From Aquilaria yunnanensis (taxonomy: Eukaryota; Streptophyta; Magnoliopsida; Malvales; Thymelaeaceae), in contig CM077597.1 in assembly GCA_039654915.1 (NCBI GenBank), positions 85,996,001 to 86,060,000 on the forward strand: 64,000 bases of DNA. The letters run 5' to 3'. A program made the translations under genes and the position numbers. Positions 57,646-64,000 of this stretch are shown in pieces; within the stretch, counting starts at the first letter, position 1, and each line of letters begins with the position of its first letter. The notes below the pieces were generated by a model that made no database searches, was not told where the DNA came from, and worked only from the letters and a program-made list of their open reading frames with translations.

Positions 57646-58507
57646 ATGTCTGGCAACATATTCGCTGCCCCAGTTATAAGCCCGACAAGCTTTGTTCCGT
57701 ACAAGGGGTGTTTGATGAGCACGCAGGCACCAGTCCAAGCAACAACGTCGGAAACCATCGGTATCAAAACATTGATTCCCCGATCAACAAACAAATCCGG
57801 ACCACAGATCACATTTTCAGGGATTACTGGAACATACACAACGCTAGAAGAAAGGCGGGCGCTAGAGGCTCAGAAGCAGGGAGCAATCACATATGCCCTG
57901 CTCAAGAACGAGCTCAGTTTCCCCGTAGAGTACGCGGGACATCGAGATTGGTCCGGTTATGTGTACAGGGGCCTGCCATTCCCCATGGTGATTGAAACTG
58001 ATCGGGTGGCCTGTTTCGTGCACGTAACGGACGATGGGAATAACTTCCATCAAACTTACGAGGATGGTCAGATTTCGGCCGGTGGTGTGGCGTATAAGGG
58101 CCGGTGTCCAGAAACCGGAAGAACTTACTTCTTTGTGTTCGCCTGGAGCAACGGTAGGCGAAAGGTTGGTAACGTTCCATCAACTTTCTGTACTGTTGCT
58201 GTTATTATTTCTAAATTAACTTTATGCCTGCCTGCAGCTGGCTCACACAGAGATCCTAAATATTGCGAGTGAAGAGCAAATTGATTGGGACAGGGTCTAC
58301 AAGACACTAACTTGGGAGATTAAGAGCAAGACCACTCAAGTTTCGGGAAAGAGGGGCGAGTCGTCGATATATTCCATGATCAATTGGGATGGTGGGGAGA
58401 GCAGATTTCAGAGAAGTTGCATTACTATGCATTTGAAGCAGGACCTAGTTGAAAGTAAGCCCCTTCAAAATCCCTTGGCGTCAGTATCACTGGGTTCGAT
58501 GAACTAA
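57646..58507 (+). CDS. 23 kDa jasmonate-induced protein-like, gene 2
   Basis: Coding exons 57646-58164 and 58238-58507, phase-0 intron, 262 aa. The intron position is the same as in gene 1 (after Lys of NGRRK / NGNQK). N-terminus MSGNIFAAPV, helix LEERRALEAQK (67-77), then HRDWSGYVYRGLPFPMVIE (99-117), the best family signature (..DWSG.I...PYP..I), VACFVHVTDDG, VAYKGRCPETGRTYFFVFAW, and in exon 2 WDRVYKTL and INWDGGESRFQRSCITMHL. No signal peptide, so probably cytosolic or nuclear. Other plants' members are induced by jasmonate and stress; biochemical role unknown. The frame is fully open, so the gene looks functional. Confidence 0.75.
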
Positions 58508-58521
58508 ATCAATGTAGCATG

Positions 58522-58527
58522 AATAAA
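58522..58527 (+). terminator. Poly(A) signal of gene 2
   Basis: AATAAA 15 bp after the stop codon. Closer to the stop than usual; another signal may be used. Confidence 0.45.
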
Positions 58528-59416
58528 CTAATTGCCCTTCGGTCTGGCCAACCAATTATTTTTTTTTCCGAGTAATTCTACGTTATCCGTCGAATTGACA
58601 AGGGATGAGCATGAACGAAATATCCTAGTATATATTGACTTCGAGTTTTGTGAATTAAAGCAGACAAACGCCAAGACATCTGAATACCAGAAATCATAGA
58701 TAGAAAATCTTCTAGATGAGAAATTAATTTATTGATAAAGATAAGACAGGCAAAAAAATAAATGCAAACTAAAACTAATAAAAAAATGCAATTTGTAAAC
58801 ATGATACAATTTTTTTTTTCTTGTTTGGATCAGAAATGAACTTCATATAAAGCCAGTAAGCAACTGGGCAAACAATTAACAAGATGCTACTGCAAAAAAC
58901 AAGCAGCACAAGAGTTCTAGAGCAGAGTTGTGCTGCTACTTACGAAAACACCCTATCACCTTCACAACCAGAACCCAATCCTGTATGCGCAAATCTAGGC
59001 ATAGAATCCAGTAATATAGAGAGATGTTGACTCCTGACCTGCCCCCCGTGTCGAGATCCAGCAAATTTAAAGGATTGGGGGTGCTTTGAGAAGGAGAAAC
59101 AAAATTTAGAGACTAAAGTTGGCAGTTTTCAGAGATTTCGTTAACTTTAATTGTAAAATTGAAGAAAGGATCACCCTTAGGACAAACATAGGAAGTTTGT
59201 GGACTTTAAGAGTACAAATGAAAGTTAGGGACCCATTTAGAATAAGATGAAAAAGTTAGGGATGACAAATAAATTTTACCCATTTAGGAAACAAAGAGCT
59301 AACAATTGTTGCTAGCTAGCACCAAATCTCAGTTTTATAAGCGATTAGCCCTAATATAATTTCCTTCAAGAGAAAAGTGTGTTCACTCCATCTAATATTA
59401 CCAAACCTTTAGTTTT
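58528..59416. other. Downstream of gene 2, no gene
   Basis: A stretch around 59090-59280 (ttagggacccatttag, ggatgacaaataaattttaccc) looks like one end of a TIR element. The other end was not found. Confidence 0.35.
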
Positions 59417-61110
59417 TTTTTTTTTAACGGCAAGACAAATGAAATTTTATTGATAAGGATATAAGAAATATATAGAGAGCAAAAATCCAGCTAGTTGCTG
59501 GAAACAGAACCCTGATAATGTACAAAAGGCTTTGAAAATCCAATGTTTTTATTATGTAAGATACCCCAGTACAACTCAATTACATAGTGTTACCACCAAA
59601 ACTCATAAACTGTGGCTAGATAATGCAACCATGTGATCATGACACCATTGAAACCAAGAATAGTTGAAGTTCTTGTCTCTTTTTGAAATCTAGATAAACG
59701 ACTTGTACTGAATTGTATTGAATATCACCCTATAGTCGAAAGTTTTACCATTAAAGATCTTTGTATTTCTTCCATTCCATATGTACTAAACTGTGATGAG
59801 AAGAACCATTACCCAAACCTTCATTGCTCTGGCACTTCTTAAATTATGATGCCTTTGACATAGAACTTTTGGGAGCACACTTGAATTTTATTAAGGAGTG
59901 GACCACCAGGTGTAGATGAGATCCCAGATAAGTGATATTTAAGTGCAACCAAGCAAACTATGGTTTGTTTCATCCAACATAGCACCACACAATGGACAGA
60001 AGGGATGCATTTGACTAATATTTTAAGGAACAAGATTCAAATTTGTAGGTAGCCTATCCTGCGATGCTTTGCAGCCAAAAATATTGACCTTGATTGGCAC
60101 CAATCTGTTCCATAGGGAACCTTCAGGCCAAGCAGTGCCATTGGAATGGGCTTTGCCAATTTTCCATTGTACATCTGTAACCAAGTAGTCTCCATCATGG
60201 ATTAAATGCTTGTATGCTTTATCTATCACATCTGAAGCAACCTGAAAGTTTTGCACCAAATGTGTTAGCTGTAACTCCTCCCAGTCTCTTAGTCTCCTAT
60301 GCCACTTCTAGTTCCATTCCCAATTCCCCTCTTTACAACTTCTTCTATTGCTCACCTTGTAATTATCCACTGTTTCTAAAGAGTAAAGACCAGGAAACTT
60401 TGACTGTAAACTCTTTTCCCCCACCCAAATATCTCTCCAAAATTTCACTACCTAATCATCCCCAACATTCTAGTGGAAAGCCCTAACAAAATTTCACTCT
60501 AGACCCTTAATCTCATATCCCACCCTAATAATGTCACTCCCAACTCTTCATTTATTTCTTCTTACACCTTCTTCCATACCACCTTCATCACCATATAGAA
60601 ATACTATTACTCTTTTCCAAAGTGAGCTTACTTCTAACATGAACCACCACCACCATTTACCAAGTAAGGCTAAATTTCTAGCTTTTAAATTACCCACACA
60701 CAAGCCTCCATCTTCTTCCACCACGAACACCCTTTTCCATGCTACCTAACTTATTTTCCTACCCTCCCCAACAACCCACCCCACAAAAGTAAGAATTTTG
60801 CACCACACAAGCTTACTTCTAACATGAACCACCACCACCATTTACCAAGTAAGGCTAAATTTCTAGCTTTTAAATTACCCACACACAAGCCTCCATCTTC
60901 TTCCACCACGAACACCCTTTTCCATGCTACCTAACTTATTTTCCTACCCTCCCCAACAACCCACCCCACAAAAGTAAGAATTTTGCAAGCTTTCAAGAAG
61001 TTTAAAAACACTTACAGGGGTGCCAAAAATTTAGAAGAAAAGTAGGGAGAAGCTACTCAACATGGTTTTGATTAGGGTAATTCTACCACCAATGGAAAGC
61101 TATTAAGATA
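59417..61110 (-). pseudogene. LINE (L1-type) C-terminal part, minus strand
   Basis: The 3' end at 59417 (T-run, then attttattgataa). Reading minus from 61080: GGRITLIKTMLSSF (about 61075-61035), then VFVVEEDGGLCVGNLKARN and LALLGKWWWW (60730-60640), a divergent middle, WNRLVPIKVNIFGCKASQDR.PT (60120-60050) and a C-terminal CVVLCWMKQTIV (zf-RVT with frameshift). Order and motifs match plant LINE ORF2 after the RT core. Contains the 178-bp duplication. Confidence 0.8.
60625..60987. repeat. Perfect 178-bp tandem duplication
   Basis: 60625-60802 and 60810-60987 are identical as read base by base, separated by ccacaca. It lies in LINE coding sequence, where it duplicates the LALLGKWWW segment. 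Confidence 0.95.
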
Positions 61111-61111
61111 A

Positions 61112-61330
61112 TGTTAGGAGATCTATTTTGAATATCATGTGAGTATAGGATATTGTTTTCTTACAAGGCAGAGTTAGCTTGGAACCTGGTTTCTTGGTAT
61201 TTAAGTCTAACTTTACTTACACTATTTGCCATGCATGCAAGTCTCAAACCTCTATATATGAGAGCTTTGGTTGTTGTTGTACTACATACACTTCAAATCA
61301 ATACCAGAAATTAGTTCATCAAACTTCACA
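61112..61330 (+). repeat. Copia 5' LTR, plus strand
   Basis: Starts TGTTAGGAGATC, has TATATATG at about 61253-61260, and ends ..cttcaca just before a tRNA-Met primer-binding site (TGGTATCAATGC, 61331-61342). Confidence 0.65.
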
Positions 61331-61383
61331 TGGTATCAATGCAACCTGTATCTGTATCAAAACCTAAAAACTAAACACATAGC

Positions 61384-61627
61384 CATGGTAGATAATAACA
61401 ACAAAGTTGTTACGTCGTTTGGTTTGGCTCCACTACTACCCTATGGAAATGATCCCTCCTCTCCTTACTACCTAAATGCGTCGAATAGTCCAGGATACAT
61501 CTTGGTCACTTATCTCCTGAAAGGCGAGAATTATCCAACATGGCAACATGTGATGATCAATGCCCTTAATGTCATGCCTAACTTAGCCCCTAGCCCATTT
61601 GAGAGGTTTAGTACCTCAATTTATTAG
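61384..61627 (+). pseudogene. Copia gag N-terminus, truncated
   Basis: MVDNNNKVV leads to DPSSPYYLNASNSPGYILVT and LLKGENYPTWQHVMINAL, the Copia gag N-terminal domain (..PYYLH.SD.PG..LV...L.G.NY..W...M..AL). It breaks off after about 65 residues where long-LTR-like sequence begins (about 61580-61600). Confidence 0.85.
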
Positions 61628-64000
61628 TCTTGATGCTTAATTTCTTGTTTCTTAGGTATGTGATGCATATTAGTCATATGGGCTTAAGCCCATTGGGCAT
61701 AGCTAAGGTACATAGGAAAGGTAATAGGGTACACCTACACTTTGCCAGGGCAATAGGCATGTACCCAGGACATTACTTGTACTAGCTTGTTAATTACTTA
61801 AAGGTTTAGTGCCATTTGAAACAAGCTAAGTACATATGTGGAATTATGTGTTCATTCATCATACATACCAATCGTAGCCAAGTATATGCATGGCAACCAA
61901 AACATCATTCCAAGTTTTGAAAACTTTGTTTCATGTGCTCATGTCTTGCATACTCATATATGTCTCGGTAACATGTATACATCCACCAATGCACATAATC
62001 ACATACATGCACTTAACTTCATTATATGCCATTTTAGCACATCATATGCATCCAACTCCATACCATTTCAAGTTTACTTATAATTCCTTCTTTAAGTGCA
62101 CATACATGTCCATGAACATCCATATTTCACCAAGTGAACATAGTCTTATGAACACATGATTATTATGGTACTAACATGTGAACTCATTTCCATTAGAACA
62201 TTAACAACATCATTGCTTCATATAAAATCTGAGACATGCTATGAGTTCATCACCAACACAACTTAAGCTTCAAAAGTGGACATCAACCATAACACATGCA
62301 TAGAACTTGGTAAGTCCACCAAGAGCATTAAAACACCATAAGTTCGAAAGTCCACATATACATGCCATTTCAAATAGGCAATCGAAAGTGATCATAACCA
62401 CTTAAAACATGTCCGTAGTCTCAAAGACAAGTCTAAAAAAATAAATTCCATAGAACATATTCCACCTTAATAGACCTTTTTCCCACAAACTCTAGACACC
62501 AAGGGCTTGCACAATGAAGTCCACACATATTACCTTGATACAAAAGCAACTCATAATACTTTGAACACTTAGAATAGTGAGCAACAACATACACACATAA
62601 AATACCTCACCAAGACAGAAAGAGTATCCAATACTCTTAGCTTGATTGCCTTTCAAGTAAACCTTTTCCTACGTAAAATATAGTAGGGAGTGAGTATTAA
62701 ACTCAGTAAGAATTCTATATGGCTTCTAAATCCTAACATAGTAAGGATTTCATATGGCTTCCAAAGCCTAACATAGGTTAAGTATTCAACTTAACCGAAT
62801 CCTTCCAAGCTCCTGCAAAGAAAACACTAAAACAAAAAAAACATAATATACATATACATATAACAATATTGATAATAAAAAGGGCTAGCATGAAAAACCA
62901 ATCAGAGAAGCACACATAACACACACACACACACCACTAAACACCATTCCCATAAGGACATAGCAAGCATGCATCATAACACATAGTTTGGGTTAACCTT
63001 CATATTTTTCATATAAAATCTGGGAGCTCCCTAGCTTGGGAATTGAGTTGGCCTACTTAACTCCTAGTTATAATGCTTGCACATAGTTAATTAGTTAAAA
63101 AGAACATAGTTGCCGAAGCAACACATAGCCTTCATAGCACCTTAGGATCCTTTGGCATTCGATATCCATCACCTAAGAGCTCGAATACTCACAAACAAAC
63201 ATAAGTACACCATAGAACTTAGTGAGTATGAAAAATCCTTACCAAAAACCTTAGTAACTCTTGTTGCCTGAAAGCTTAAAAGCTTGAAATATGCCTTTCC
63301 TTGCTTGTTGTTGCTAAAACTTCAATTCAAGCTTAGAAACCTTTGATGGCTGAAACTTAGCAACGTTGATTCTTGCTCTCCTTAGCTCAAAAGCTCAAGA
63401 ATCCATCAAAACCCTTCAACCTCCTTCTTGATTTTTTCTTTGGATGTTCTTAGAAGCTCAAGAACACCATGAACAAGTGTTTAAGCTCACAAGACCTCTC
63501 CATGGTGGATATGGCTGAATCTTTCTTAGCTTGTTACCTTCAAGAACTAAGCTTTCAAGCTTAAGTAGTCCACAAATCTACCAAGACCACTAACCTTCCT
63601 CTTGATTCTAGCTCCAGATGTTCTTAGGAGCTCATAACACCAAGAACACTTAGTTAAGCTCTCAAGACTTCAAAGATGGTAGCACAGCCGAATGTATGAG
63701 TGAGTATAAAAAGTGGAAGTGTGAGATGAAAGTGGGAGAGTGAATAAGAGCTTTTGGCCGAATGTAAAGAGAAATGAGCGTGAAAAGAGCGTGGGAGCTT
63801 GAATGGTTGAATGTATGAGTGAGGAGTATGAGATGAGTGTGTTTGGAGGAGTGAATGAATAAAACAAATGAATGAATCAAATGGAAAGAGTGATGGCAAG
63901 GTATTGGAGCCTAATTGAGTAGGAAACATACTTGAATGGGGCAATAAACAAATGTGGGTGGGAGACAAATGTGGGGGATAAGTTTAAGTGGTGGTGTAAG
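61600..64000 (-). repeat. Long-LTR-like sequence to the window edge
   Basis: Non-coding. The agtgagtattaaactcagtaag area at 62690-62710 and the aagaacacc..agttaagctc leader at 63380-63670 resemble the Del-like LTR at 2521-5123 in the same orientation (agtgagtac..gtactcagg at 3257). A ~165-bp internal duplication (about 63390-63500 and 63560-63670) and a 44-bp one at 62710-62790 are present. Family assignment is weak. Confidence 0.4.

Noticed and set aside
1..64000. tRNA and rRNA genes
   Set aside because: None seen. The tRNA-like matches are short primer-binding sites of retroelements.

Overview
The window is a piece of a flowering-plant nuclear genome, probably a eudicot. It is AT-rich, has GT-AG introns, and is dominated by nested plant LTR retrotransposons (Ty3/Gypsy Tat, Ogre-like and Del/Tekay-like; Ty1/Copia), LINE fragments, Mutator-like elements and a Stowaway MITE. 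The species cannot be named from the sequence. The only host genes that look intact are two three-exon paralogues resembling the plant 23 kDa jasmonate-induced protein family, at 41.8-43.5 kb and 57.2-58.5 kb, both on the plus strand.

Layout: 1-5.1 kb is a minus-strand Del/Tekay-like Gypsy element (protease and gag fragments, then its long 5' LTR), with a Tat-family solo LTR inside its gag. About 5.1-26.4 kb is a decayed minus-strand Ogre-like element: partial 3' LTR, tandem-repeat 3' region, gag, ORF1, primer-binding site and 5' LTR, with no pol seen. An 11.1-kb Tat element (6461-17608) is inserted in it. 26.4-34.5 kb holds colliding LINE fragments, a degenerate ~95-bp tandem array, the 5' part of another Gypsy element, and a promoter relic matching the jasmonate-protein genes. 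34.5-35.9 kb is a long-TIR element with a GA microsatellite. 36.4-41.0 kb is an Ogre-like 5' LTR that carries a SKP1-like gene fragment. After the first jasmonate-protein gene come a duplicated 3' UTR, a MITE with a Stowaway inside it, a Mutator-like element (46.86-49.69 kb), a second Del-like LTR, a complete but dead Copia element (52.45-57.22 kb, target duplication GTTCC) and the second jasmonate-protein gene. The last 5 kb is a LINE with a perfect 178-bp tandem duplication, a truncated Copia 5' end and further long-LTR-like sequence.

Most notable is the Tat element. Its gag-pol strand is broken by four in-frame stops and at least three frameshifts. The opposite strand carries a four-exon gene (8262-10742) that splices into an uninterrupted 733-codon protein, with its own TATA box and an ACGT (G-box/ABRE-like) element just inside the 3' LTR. 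It matches the antisense ORFs known from the Tat lineage and looks better preserved than the replication genes. The two jasmonate-type genes share a non-coding first exon, splice positions and a promoter block with TGAGTCA and GGTAAC-CGGT-like motifs. A third copy of that block survives without a gene at about 34 kb.
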